Shown here: positions 32,940 through 44,169 of the stretch, one piece after another
Numbering within the stretch: the first letter of the stretch is position 1
Layout: each line of letters opens with the position of its first letter
Assembly: GCF_030445035.2 (NCBI RefSeq)
Contig: NC_080685.1
Location: forward strand, 113,076,432 to 113,140,431
Length of the DNA: 64,000 nt
DNA from: Dasypus novemcinctus
Taxonomy: Eukaryota; Chordata; Mammalia; Cingulata; Dasypodidae
Direction of reading: 5' to 3'
Translations under genes and position numbers: made by a program
The notes under the pieces: model-generated
What the model saw: only the letters and a program-made list of their open reading frames with translations
What the model was told of the DNA's origin: nothing
Databases searched by the model: none

Positions 32940-34479
32940 AACTTGTCTTCTTCTTTTTCAAGATTTTAGCTATTCCAAATAAATTTGAGTATTATTTTTC
33001 CAATTTCTGAAAAAAAAGTCATAAGATCTGTCATCTTTTCATGTATGTGTATAATTCCTTCTGTATGTTATCTCAGGGTCTTCTTGATATCCTTTATCTC
33101 TGCCTGCATATCATTGTGTTGATTAAGGATGTTTGAATATCCTTAATTAGTTTTTCCATGTTGTCTTCCTCTTTTTATTGTTCATTAGACTGTACCATGA
33201 CTCCCTGTTTCTTGGTGTGGCTTGTAATTTTTTTGATGTCTAGGCATCTGCTTATCTTGATGGGCTTATTCAATTGCTTAGTTTCTCTTTCTACTCTAGA
33301 GCTTTATTTTAGTTTGGTTTTGTGTTAAGAGTCATCTTTATCACTTGGTTCCACTTATCCTGTATCCATGTATTTGGCTCCATGCAAAAAATATAAGCTG
33401 CACAAAAAAGGAAAGAAAGAAGACAAAAAAAAAAGAAAATGAATGGAAAATTTTAAAACAATGAAGGAAAAAGAACAAAAAGGAGAAAAAATAAATAATA
33501 AGGCAGGAAATGAGTGAACAGGAATAAAAATTTTAAAAGGTGAAAAAAAAAGAGGAAAAATAAAATAAAAGACCAGATAAGTGAGAAGAGAAGAAAGAAA
33601 GATAAAATTGGGAAAGGCAGAAAGGAAGAAAGAAAAGAAGAGGGCAAACTGAATAAAAGGAAAAATGAAAAAATAGAGAAAGGAAGGATAGAGAAAAAAG
33701 AGGGTAAAATACTAAGAGATAAAAAAGGGAGAGAAAAGGGAAAAAATAAAGGACAAGAGAAATGGGAAGAGAAGAAAGAAAAGAAGAAAAACAGAAGAAA
33801 AGAAAATAAGGAAGAGAAGTGAAAACAAAACTAAAATCTGGGTCTGCCTCTCAGACCACCAGGACTGGCCAGGCTCCTCCCTTGGACTGCCTGTTCTGGC
33901 CATTAGATTGCCCCACAGTCTCCTCTCTGGGGGGAGTAAACAGGCCTCCCTCTGAGGCCACCAGCGGCTCAGTGGACTGCTCCTCTTTTCCTGCCTGTAC
34001 CCACCAATCAATCAATCCACAGGCAGCCTCTCTGCCAGTACTCTGACGAAGAGAAGAAAAAGAAAAATAGGAAAAAAGAGAGGAAAAAAATTCTCCAGCT
34101 AAGTTTCCTCAGCTTTCCTACAACTGGCCCCACTCCACCTGCCCTAAGCAGCCTGGGGACAGACCTGCCTGGGGGATCGCTGGCTCCTCAGCTGCTCCCC
34201 TCTGCCCCTGTGCAGAGCTCCTGCATGGCTCCCCCTCCCCAGGGGCTGGCTGGCTGCTTGTCTACCTCCTGTGCCAGCTTGGATGCTCTCCTCTTCTCCA
34301 GGCCAGTGGGTGGATCCCCTTTTCCCCGGTGCCCAGCTGGGTCCCTCCCAACTGCCCTCTCTTATCCTTGCTGTTGACAACCTGGCTTCCCTTTTGCCCA
34401 GCAAGCGTGCCCACCCTCCCGCAGTTTCCAGAGGAAGAGTGCATCCTGCCGTTCCCTACTCTGCCATCTTGGATCTCCA
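32940..34479 (-). mobile_element. L1/HAL1-like element with 5' end, minus strand
   Basis: In element sense it begins GGAGATCCAAGATGGCAGAG (34,479 downward), the typical L1 5' start. A GC-rich leader is followed by a pyrimidine-rich stretch (purine-rich on plus, 33,400-33,835). ORF1-like sequence lies at 33,340-33,050. An ORF2-end-like piece follows (AATTTATTTGGAATAGCTAA, about 33,000). The middle is deleted. No intact frame. Confidence 0.6.
33400..33835. repeat. Purine-rich low-complexity tract
   Basis: Nearly uninterrupted A/G on the plus strand (AAAGAAAGAAGAC, GGAGAAAAAATAAAT and similar). It lies within the minus-strand L1 leader. Confidence 0.8.
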
Positions 34480-34484
34480 ACGTC

Positions 34485-35555
34485 TTGTAATATTAATGTA
34501 CATTTGTTCTGATTCATGGGAAAATATTCTTGTATTTGCACTATTAACTACACTTATTGTCCACAATAGGTTCACTATGCTATACAGTAACATGTTTACG
34601 CCTTTAGCTTCCCTTCTAGTAGCATACAGGACCCTAAACATTCCCTTACAACCACTATTATAGCCATATATTAGTGCTGTTAATCACATTCACTATAAAT
34701 GTGTTATCATCACCTCCATTCTTTTACAAATATTTACAATCAACCTTATTACAAAGTCTGCACAAACTAAGCCTCAGCTCCTCACTCTCTATCTTCATTC
34801 TATCTTCTGGTGACCTATATTCTAGCGACTAACTCCATGAGTTTGCTTGATATATTTAGTTCATGTTAGTGAGATAGCACAATACTTGTCCTTTTGTGTT
34901 TAGCTCATTTCACTCAGTATAATGTCTTCAAGTTCCATCCGTGTTGTCATATGCATCAAGATGTCATTTCCTCTTACAGTTGAATAATATTCCATGTATT
35001 TATAAGCCACATTTTGTTTTTCCATTCATTAGCTGATGGACACCTGGGTTGTTTCCATCTTGTTAGTAATTGTGAATAATGCTGCTATGAACATCAGCAA
35101 GCAAATGTCTGTGTCCCTGCTTTCCATTCTTCTGAGTATATACCTCGTAGAGGAATTTCCTGATAATAAAGCTGAACTATATTTAACTTCCTGAGGCATT
35201 GCCAGTCTTCCGTAGCAGCCGCCACATTCCACATTCCCACCATGAACGAATATACATCTCCATTTCTCCACATCCTCCCCAGCACTTGTAGTTTTCCCTT
35301 TTTCTAATAGTGGCCATTCTAACTGGTTTGAAATGATATCTCATTGCAGTTTTGATTTGCATTGCAGATTAGATAGTGATGTTGAACATCTTTTCATTTG
35401 CTTTTTTTCTTTTTGCCATCTATATTTCCTCTTAAAAAATGACTACTAAGTCTTTTATCCATTTTTTAATTGGGTTGTTAGTCTTTTTATAATTGAGTTG
35501 TAGGATCTCTTTGTGTATCATGGGTATTAAACCTTTTATTCATATTCTTTCATAG
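34485..35555 (-). mobile_element. L1 ORF2 3' end and 3' UTR, minus strand
   Basis: Classic minus-strand L1 text: CTCATTTCACTCAGTATAAT (about 34,905), GTGAATAATGCTGCTATGAA (35,070) and TTGGGTTGTTAGTC (35,470). It abuts head-to-tail with the element at 32,940-34,479. Confidence 0.85.
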
Positions 35556-35559
35556 TACT

Positions 35560-36480
35560 TACAAGTGCCTGAAAGTCATTTTGTTGAGATATTTATTCAC
35601 TTACATCTAGTTGTCACACCACTATAATATAGACTTCATGATCATAATTTTACATATTTCTTGCTACTATCCACCCCCCCAAAAAAAAAACTGCTGAGAA
35701 TTCAAATGAATAGTTTTGAATTAATTAATAAATGAATTAAATATTAACCAAGCAAATATTCTGATCTTGGAACCATGCTAGAATTACACATCACAGTAAT
35801 AAAAATGTCAGCCTTTGTCTTTTTCCACCCTAGAACTCAGAGACCTCTGGCTTATGTTTGTTTGTTTTTTATTGAATTAACCTCATCGTGGGAACATTCA
35901 TTTTTCCCTGGTTGAAGACGGCGAGGAGCCTTCATTCTGCCTTTGATCTCGGGCATGTGGCATGAGCAAGCAGAGAAAACTGTCTCTGGATGGAACGCCA
36001 GCTGCTCTTCCTGCCTGAGGAAGGCTGCTCTTGTCGTTGCTCCAGGCGCCCTTCCCGGGCTGCTCTTCCGCGCTCAGCCAGGCTGTTCCTTGGTAAGCTT
36101 CCCCAGACGTGAGGAACATACTGTTCCCATCAGGGAACTGAAAACCGAGGTCCCGTTTCTCACACGCGGGGTATCAGGGGATGCGTTCTGCACACATGAT
36201 GTGATTCCAAGTTGGAAAAAGGAGAGGAGATGTGGAGAGAAGGAATAGGGTTTACCAAGGCCTGAGTTTAGGGGAGCTCAGAACATGTGGGTCAGTAGGA
36301 AGAAGAGCCTAACAGTGAGGGAACAGCACCTTGGTCACGTCAACTTCAGAGGCCCTCGGATAATGCATAGCTTTGAAAAGTAGGGTGGAATGGTGACGTC
36401 TTTATTCATTCATATCAATCTCTATTCATCTATCATCCTCAGGTACGATCTTTCTTCAGGGAAAGGGAACTTCATTTTCT
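35560..36480. other. Mostly unassigned sequence
   Basis: Unique-looking. The part 35,885-36,260 has more CpG and a donor-like CTTGGTAAGCTT at 36,087-36,098, which could be an exon edge, but no recognisable protein. Confidence 0.3.
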
Positions 36481-36483
36481 GAT

Positions 36484-36896
36484 TTTTAAAAAAAAGATTT
36501 ATTTATTTATTTCTCTCCCCTTCCCCCCTCCCCCCGTTTTCTGTTCTCTGTGTCTATTTGCTGCATCTTCTTTGTCCGCTTCTGTTGTTGTCAGCGGCAT
36601 GGGTAATCTGTGTTTCTTTTTGCTGTGTCATCTTGTGTCATTTCCCCATGTGGGCGGCACCATTCCTGGGCAGGCTGCACTTTCTTTCACGCTGGGCGGC
36701 TCTCCTTAGGGGTGCACTCCTTGCGCGTGGGGCTCCCCTACGCAGGGGCTCCCCTACATGGCAGGACACTCCTTGCGCGCATCAGCACTGCGCATGGGCC
36801 AGCTCCACACGGGTCAAGGAGGCCCCGGGTTTGAACCGCGGACCTCCCATGTGGTAGACAGACGCCCTAACCACTGGGCCAAGTCCGCTTCCCAAA
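36484..36896 (-). mobile_element. DAS-type SINE, minus strand
   Basis: Head at 36,896 (inverted GGGAAGCGGACTTGGCCCAG), inverted B box GGGTTTGAACC near 36,827, tail AAGATTTATTTATTTATTTC. Very like the 30,210 copy. Target duplication not clear. Confidence 0.92.
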
Positions 36897-37139
36897 GCTG
36901 AAATGTTAAGCAGGACAGCATGCAAACCCCAAACTCCAAGAGATATTTTGAGGGTGTCAAAGATGTTAAAGGCTGTCCCCCTGCAAAGCACATGAGGAGC
37001 TGCCTTCTGTCTCTCAGAATGCTCTGGGCAGCACCTCCTCTCCCCAGCACTCAGACACTCAGGATTGCAACAAAGGTGCGGCTGACGAAGGCACTGGTGC
37101 GGTGCACAAGGCTCCTGCCCCTGCTCACCGGGACGCGTT

Positions 37140-37510
37140 AAAAAAGAGGTCCCCCGTGGAGTTGTCTTGGGTGGTGCTTCATGGACAATTATGGGACATT
37201 GTGGATCCCCCCAGGGCCCACTGGATGGAACGTGGGAGAGTGTGGGCAATGATGTGGACCATTGACCATGGGGTGCACTGATGCTCAGAGATGTGCTTGC
37301 CAGGTACAGTGGATGTGTCGTGATGGTGGGAGAGAGTGTTGCTGTGGGGGGAGTGGGGGGTGGGGGGGGTTGGGCTGAATGGGACCTCATATTTTTTGCA
37401 TGTAATATTTTAAAAAATAATAATAGGTAAAATAAACAGAACTTGAAGACAAATAAATAAATAAATAAATAGATGGATTTGGCCACAAAAAAAAAAAAAA
37501 AAAAAAAAAA
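37140..37510 (+). mobile_element. L1-like 3' tail, second subtype
   Basis: CCCAGGGCCCACTGGATGGA at 37,210 to a long A tail ending at 37,510. The same subtype occurs at 58,458-58,693. Confidence 0.7.
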
Positions 37511-38480
37511 GAGGGCCCGGTGGCGCCTCAGCCCCGTAACCTCATCCGTAGAACAGGAGCGGACGCGCCTTCTCTCCATCCCTGGTGGCGCGACCCCCAG
37601 CCCCCGAAGTCAGCCCCAGGGGGCAGAAGGGGAGACGGCAGGAGGCTGCACCCCAGCCTGACGGGCCTGCCAGGGCGCCTGAAGTTCTCCCTGGGCGCCC
37701 ACGAGTTCTCTGAGTAAAAGTTTAATCCTGGTATCCCCTGCCCTTTCTCACCTTCAAGACATTTTGTGCACAAGTTTCAATGATGGACCAGAGACTGGAG
37801 CGTAAATACAACCCCGACATCCGTGCAGAACTGCCGCTCGAGTCTCGGCCGGGGCGACGGGGGGCAGTGGGCCAGCTCTCCCGGGAGGGGATGCGCCTGC
37901 CCCGCCCAACGCCGTGAACCCAGGCCCAGGGCTGCAGCCGAGCGCCCAGCAGGCCCCGCGCAGCCCCGGCCCGCACCAGCCGCCGCAGCTGCGGGGATTC
38001 CTGAGACCAGTGTCCCCCGCACGGCGGAACGGACAGACCAGGGACAAAATCACCCCTGTGCGGGGCGCCCCAGCCTGGCGCGGGTGGGTCCCGTGGCGCC
38101 TGCTGCGCTCCCCGCCTCCCAGGGAGCCCGTTCCTGCGGTCGCGGGGCGCGCGGGGCGGCGCGGCAACCGGGAGCTGCTTCCCGAAGGCTCGCGTCGCTG
38201 GGACAACCCTGGGTGACCAAGCCGGCGGCCACAGGGGCCGGCGGGCTCCCCAAGCGCCTCGCTGTCCCGGACTCGCGAGTCTCCTCTCGCGGAGGTGCCC
38301 GCCCGCCGCCCGCAGGGTCACCCCCAGACGAGGTGCCGGCGTCGGGGCCCGGACTCTCCGTGCGCCCTGCTGGGGAGCCCTGCGCCCTCGGGGCTCCGCG
38401 CCCCTGCGGAGCTGCAGGTCGCCCGGCGCGCTCAGGCTGGAAGGAACAGGGCCTGTGTCCCCGCGACACCTCTCCCGCAG
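37511..38480. promoter_or_regulatory. CpG-island-like block
   Basis: About 1 kb of GC-rich, CpG-dense sequence beginning right after an L1 A tail. Long open frames exist on both strands (37,823-38,773 plus; 37,722-38,483 minus), which is expected from GC richness alone. No TATA box. It could be the promoter of an unrecognised transcript. Confidence 0.55.
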
Positions 38481-38489
38481 CATGCTCCA

Positions 38490-38773
38490 GAAGAGGGACG
38501 AGGGCGTTCTTGCGAATGCACGTTATCCACCAAATGACGAAAACACGCGATTTCTTATATTGGGGAAAAAAGGGTTTGATGGCTATGAAGGCCTACTCTC
38601 CATGGAATTACACATGGCCATCCTTTGAGAAAGCAAATGATGATTGTGCTGTCCACGCAACACATAAGGAACACTGCAGTTTCGTAAAGTTGTTCTGTGA
38701 ACTTTTGGACGAAACGGCAATAAAACTAGTTGGAAGAGCAACAAAAAGCTTCCACTCAGGACATAGGCGGTGA
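38490..38773 (+). other. Unrecognised open stretch downstream of the CpG block
   Basis: The plus frame continues beyond the GC-rich part for about 95 codons with ordinary composition, including SPWNYTWPSFEKANDD and CSFVKLFCELLDETAIKL, and stops at 38,773 (TGA). I recognise no domain. Composition is more protein-like than the upstream part, but one frame without homology is weak evidence. A GTGAGC donor-like site lies at 38,875. Confidence 0.3.
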
Positions 38774-39209
38774 GCCCCCGCCCAGCGGTGGTCAGCCTGT
38801 GGGGTCCTCGGCACTAGAAGCCTGGGTCTGAGGAGAGTTGAAAATGAAGGAAAACCACAGGACTACAATCTCAGGTGAGCGGAGGTACACCGTCTCATCA
38901 GACATGGGTGGGCATTTGGATTTTGGCTTTTCCTCAAATTTCTGTAATCTGTGTTTGATTAAAAAAGGGGAATTTGCATAAATGTAGGCTCATATAATCA
39001 GTGTATAAAACAAAATGAAGATGGCTTTCGGGTGAGATACTACTGAGTAGGAAGCCTCTGCTCGTGGAGAGTAAAACACCAGAAGAATATGATCAAAACG
39101 GCAGACCCTTTATCACAGAGACTGACAAGGAATAAGCAACACAGAATTCATATGGCGAGAAATGAATAATGAAATGTAAGGACAAAGTTTTAACAGATTT
39201 TATTCTGTC

Positions 39210-39425
39210 CTTAACAGCAGAGGTTTCACACTGGAGTGGAGCACTTGAAATATAATATCTATGCAGAAGTGCTCATCACAATTCAAGAATGATTTGACAG
39301 GTGTTTACTCATCCAAGGAAGAAGCCCTATAAGTGTGGATTGTGGAAAACAAGTCAGGAGGAGTTCATACCCTTGTAGACCTCAGGGAACTCCCACTGGA
39401 GTGGAACATATGAATGCTATCCTGC
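39210..39425 (+). pseudogene. Zinc-finger-like remnant
   Basis: HTGVEHLKYN-like linker (39,229), AGCCCTATAAGTGTGGATTG (39,323, reading KPYKCG-like) and a second ACTGGAGTGG linker (39,394) suggest degraded C2H2 fingers on plus. No complete finger. Confidence 0.4.
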
Positions 39426-40780
39426 CCTCGAGGACTATAAAATATAAGAGAAATGATGATTGCATTATAAATTATGTTAGTATATAACATAATAGACCAG
39501 ATCTTAGCAGAGAATTAAAGTTTATATTTGGTCGGGGACAGTGTAGAGAAGTCCTGTAGGAGGAAACTTTTAAAAAAATTATCACAGGGCTAAGAACCTA
39601 GAATTAGCCTAGAAATCAGTGCTGGGTAATAGAAAAGTAGAGAGAGAAGAACATTCCAAATAGAAGGGGAGGAGTTCATTAATAATTTCATTAGACTGAT
39701 GATTAATTGCAAGCCATTGTCCAAAAAGGAAAGAAGGTTTGCACCAAGAATTGCTCCAAAGTTTAAGCTCCAGCGTGACATTTAATGCCACTTTTTATGG
39801 TTTGAATTATTACAGAAGAATAATTTTTGCAAAATTCATCTGACCAGCTCAGGAGGAAACTCTCAGATATCCTGGCGAAGGAAGTCTGGGGCTTCGATAT
39901 GACATTTGGACTGCAGAGTTGTGCTTATGAATAGGGATGACATATCAAAGGATTGAAAGAGGTTGCCTTGGTAGAATGTAGAGAGGGAGAAGAAAATGAT
40001 GACTGGAATAAGGTCAGAGGATTTTCAACTTTTATGTTTGAGAAATATTCTTCACATGTCAGAAAGAGTGGTCAGAGAAATCAAAGGAAATCCAGGAGAG
40101 TGTCCTGACCTAGGAGACCCGGGAAGGATGGCTTATAGAGGAAACATTCGGAGGACTAGGAGATGTTTAGAAACCTTGCCTGTCATGACCATTAAGTGGA
40201 GAAGGCTTAGATCTAAATAAAGGATGTTGAGGAATGGCAGGAGGTTAAGATAGAGATTAAATACACTTCTTTGAAAAACGTTAGCCAAAATATATGAGAT
40301 GATGTAAATGGGGAAATAAAAAGAGAAAATAATAAAATGTAAAGATTTAAAAATACTGATATCATAGGAAATAATGTGGGAAAATGTCCTGTACTTTTAT
40401 ACAAAGGAAATTGAACAAGGCTGGCTCACATCGGATTTTAGGGCATACTTACTGGACTTGAAACTGTGGAAAACAGTGATGCCAACTAAATTCTGAGGCA
40501 GGCTGCACAGGAAAGTAGCTCTTCACCTTCTCACAGAGCTGAAGTGTCCAGCATCTTCTTCTCTGGTCACATGCCTCCCTCAAGTTTTCTAACATATATA
40601 TAGGGGAAAAGTCAGTTAATAAACCCAATCAGTATTACATTTCATCAGACACATCCTGATTACATACAAGTATGTTTAACCTAATCGGGACTTGTTCATT
40701 TTTTTGGATTTAGCAGACATAATTTTAAACCCCCATAAAATGTTGAAAAATAAAGAGATATTTCACATTGTGAAAGGTCA
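39426..40780. other. No gene recognised
   Basis: AT-rich, no supported frame; some GA-rich text near 39,990-40,200 without homology that I can name. Confidence 0.3.
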
Positions 40781-41165
40781 TTTAAAATACTTTTCCCCAG
40801 TGGCCACTGGAGGTGCTGAAGTCAGGGAGAGGGAAAAAGAGGTATAATATGGGGGCATTTTCAGGACTTGGAATTGTCCTGAATGACATTGCAATGACAG
40901 ATACAGGCCATTATATATCTTGCAATAAACCACTGAATGGACTGGGAGAGAGTGAACTACAATGTAAACTATAATCCATGCTTAGTGGCAATGCTCCAAG
41001 TGTGTTCATCACCTGCAATGAATGTACCACACTAAGGACAGATGTTGTTAGTGTGGGGAAGGAGGGGAGGTGTGGGGAGTGGGGCATATAAGAATCCCTT
41101 ATTTTTTTGTGTGTAATATTTTGTGTAATCTAAGTATCTTTTCAACAAATATATTTTTAAAAATA
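40781..41165 (+). mobile_element. L1-like 3' tail
   Basis: CAGTGGCCACTGGAGGTGCT, GGACTTGGAATTGTCCTGAA, GTAAACTATAATCCATGC, then GTTGTTAGTGTGGGG and a TTTTGTGTAATC/A-rich end. Same family as 48,250-48,755 and 57,178-57,720. Confidence 0.75.
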
Positions 41166-41411
41166 GAATAAAATACTTTTCTTGTATTTATTCAACAAAT
41201 CCTTTAAAAGATTTCTTTGAACTAAGAACTCTCTAGCTCCTTGAGTTACAGCTGTGACCCAGACACACTGTCTAGAGACAAAGAGCTAGAATTCCCTGGA
41301 AGAAATCTACGATTTAAAATATAGAGTAAATGAACAAATATGACATTTTATATGGGTATCTTGGTATGATGAAATGGAACATGTTATTAAGGTGGAGAAT
41401 GAAAAAAGGAG
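41166..41411. repeat. Old dispersed repeat, left piece
   Basis: Parallels 27,530-27,740 (TTCTTTGAAC…CAGACACAC…GGTGGAGAATGAA). Interrupted at about 41,412 and resumed at 41,894. Confidence 0.5.
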
Positions 41412-41893
41412 TGGTAGGGCAGATGAGGGAGGTTGGTTCAGGCTAATGGAGGAGAAGATGACCCACAACATGGCTTGCAGACCGCGTGGCCGGCAGACAA
41501 CCTGGTGGCAAGACCGTGCTGGGACCTTGAGTTTAACCTTGAGGCCCTGGTTTCTCTTTCCAGGACTTCCCCTTGGCCCTGGATAGTCCAAAAAAGCCTC
41601 ACTATCGGTCCCTACCATTGGTGGGGTGACCGATAACCACTGGGGCCCATCCCCTTACATTAACAATTTAAAGGGTAATTCCATGAGGCAGAGCCCACTC
41701 TCTCTGCCTAGAGGGGCCTGCATCAAATCTTGATGTGTATTTCCACCTTTCTCTCCCATTTCCCAGCGAGAACTGTTCTTTCCCTCATTTCCCAAATAAA
41801 CTCTTTTTACTGGTCTAACTAAACTGGCATGTTCATAAATTCTTTTATGCATGATAGGCAAGAACCTAGGGGAATCCAAAGTTTCTCTATCTT
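41412..41893 (+). repeat. Probable solo LTR
   Basis: About 480 bp inserted relative to the 27,700 copy of the surrounding repeat. It has AATAAACTCTTTTTACTGG near 41,795, a typical LTR polyadenylation region, and candidate TG start and CA end. The target duplication is unclear. No internal retroviral sequence. Confidence 0.5.
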
Positions 41894-41984
41894 CACAGAG
41901 GCCACATAGTACTCTCCAGAACAGGTTAAGTGTCATGACTCTCAGATGGAAAATGGGAAGCCAATATTTTACCTCTTTTACTTT

Positions 41985-43240
41985 TTTATTGGAGAGAGGG
42001 ACAAAGGAAGGGAGCCTTGATGGTAGAACTGTGAGTTGAAAGCCCCACACCAAAGACACTTTAGAATTCTCAGGCCTCTGGGCCGGACGCTACAGACAAA
42101 GGGGGTTCCAGGGGCCCACCACCCCAGGAAAGGGGAGAGAAAAGGACACAGCCTAAGTCTGACTCAGCTTCTGACTCATAAACTTGGTCTTCTGTGTCCC
42201 ACCAGCCCTTTCAGGCCCGGCAGGACCACAGTATGGTTTGCCCTGGGTGCCTGCACAGAACCAGAGCAATCCAGTCCTCACCATCTCCCTTTCTTCTAGC
42301 TGGGACTGATTGTGGAGGATACTTCGCCCCAGGAAAGGGGAGAGAAAGGGACACAGCCTAAGGCTGACTCAGCTTTTGACTCACAAATTTGGTCTGCTGT
42401 GCCAAGCCGGGTGAGGTCATGCCATTGTTTGCTTTAGGAGCCAGCAAGAGGCTAAAGGACTGATTGTTGACCCAGAAGGGGGTGGAATTACTTCCTACCC
42501 CGGAAAAGGGAGGGGGCTGCCAGAGAACGCTGGAGAACTGTCTCTGAGAAAGTTTGAATTCCAAGGCTCATAACTCCAGGGAGGAAGCTCTCTCACATTG
42601 ATCCTGTCTGTGTCACAACAAATATATTCAGACCAGGCATTGAACTGAGACCTGCCAAAGAGCACCATCTGCTGGCAGACCAAGGAATTGTATGTGAGAA
42701 AATTAAAACTAAGTTAGGGAGGCTATTTCTGGCCTATATAGCTTCCCTCCCCAAGACCCTAGGAAGTGGGTCTGAATCAATTATTGGGCCCAGAGCGCAG
42801 CTTTGAACAACCAGCAGGGACAATCCTAATAATCCAGGTGGAACCAAGAATCAAAGAGAAGGGGTTAACACACAGCCTCCCATCCCTAATCCCTACAAAA
42901 GAGAAAGAAATGGAATATCTGAGTAAACTACATCCTAATGAGAAGCCTAGAGAGCAAAAAATTATGAGCCATACTAAGAAAATGGAAGACATGGCCCAGG
43001 AAAAGAAATATACCAAATCCACAGAAGAGATGCAGTATTTGAGAGAACTCATTAGCACAATGCACACAAATTTCCAAAATCAAATTAACAAGTTGAAAGA
43101 TAATATGGCTAAAGAGATAAATGACATCAAGAAGACATTGAGCTAGCACAAAGAAGAATTTGAATTCCTGATTAGAAAAGTAACAGAGCTCATGGGAATA
43201 AAAGACACAATAGGTGAGATCAAAAACACATAAGAAAGGA
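41985..43240 (+). mobile_element. L1 5' end: 5' UTR and ORF1 start
   Basis: Matches 12,880-14,260. 5' UTR with two diverged repeat units (about 42,135 and 42,350), then ORF1 sequence. The retained ORF1 part runs from ATGGAATATCTGAG (42,911) for about 79 codons to a TAG at 43,144-43,146, coiled-coil-like (EEMQYLRELISTMHTNFQNQ). It ends abruptly near 43,240, so this is a 5' end without a 3' end. Confidence 0.8.
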
Positions 43241-43965
43241 GCAGAGCCTTCCCCACTCTCAATTTCCTCTGTGGCAACCCCTTTCACCTCTTTTAGATGT
43301 TTGTTTTTTTGTTGTTGTTGGTTTTTTGTTGTTGTTGCTTTTTTTTTGTTTGTTTCTACCTCTATATCTCTAAACAACATGCTGATTTTGCTGCTTCTTA
43401 AATTTTAAGTATGGTCTACTGGGTTTCCACCATACAAGGTGAAGAGTGAGCTCTCTTTCACCCCGTGCCCTACTACAGAACGCTTTTCATCCTGCCCCCA
43501 CACCCCATACTACCCAAAGAATTATACTAATTTGGATTAGACCAGTATTCAGTATTTATATTAGGATTAAACAAACGTTATCCATACCTGAATCACATGG
43601 TATGATTGACTTTCTCTTCTTGCACATCTCTCTTCCCTGAATAGGCACCATTTTTTTCTCTGAATTCATCATTATTTCAGCCATATGCTCCTCTCCAAAA
43701 GTCTACATATCCTCTCAATTTATTCAAAACAAAAGATGTCCTATCTCTTTCATCTCCTTGAAGAATTTCTCCAGAAGCCTGCTAATCTGCTCCTTTCTGG
43801 ACTGCATGTTCTCCATACCTGTCACCATGGGAGCCCCCTCCCCACGATCCTGGGGTTCTCCTTCATTTCTATGAGTGGAAGGTCTTAGTTCCTGGGTCCC
43901 ACTTCTTCCTTTCTCTGAATCTAAGAAGATCTAGCTTCCTGAGAAAGAGTGCATGGGAGGGAGGG
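43241..43965. other. Mostly unassigned, with a GTT simple repeat
   Basis: GTTGTTGTTG runs at 43,310-43,350. The rest is pyrimidine-rich on plus and has no recognised gene. Confidence 0.35.
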
Positions 43966-43969
43966 GGAG

Positions 43970-44104
43970 GAGGCTGGAGCGGTCCGGCACCTACCATATG
44001 GGAGTCCTGGTTTGGTTCCCCAAAAAAGAGAACAGACACAGAATGCAGACAGCAAGTGCAAAAAACGTGTGTGTAAATAAATAAATCTTAAAAAAAAAAA
44101 AAAG
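43970..44104 (+). mobile_element. tRNA-derived SINE, 5'-truncated
   Basis: Retains the B-box part (CTGGTTTGGTTCCCC) and the tail AAATAAATAAATCTT plus A run. Confidence 0.65.
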
Positions 44105-44169
44105 TGCACGGGAGAGAAATCTTCAGACCGTGTACACATTAAAATGTCTTTATTCTACCTTAAACGCAC

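Noticed and set aside
37722..38483. 253-codon minus-strand frame in the first CpG block
   Set aside because: Open because of GC richness; repetitive Arg/Pro/Gly content, no recognised motif, overlapped by frames on the other strand.
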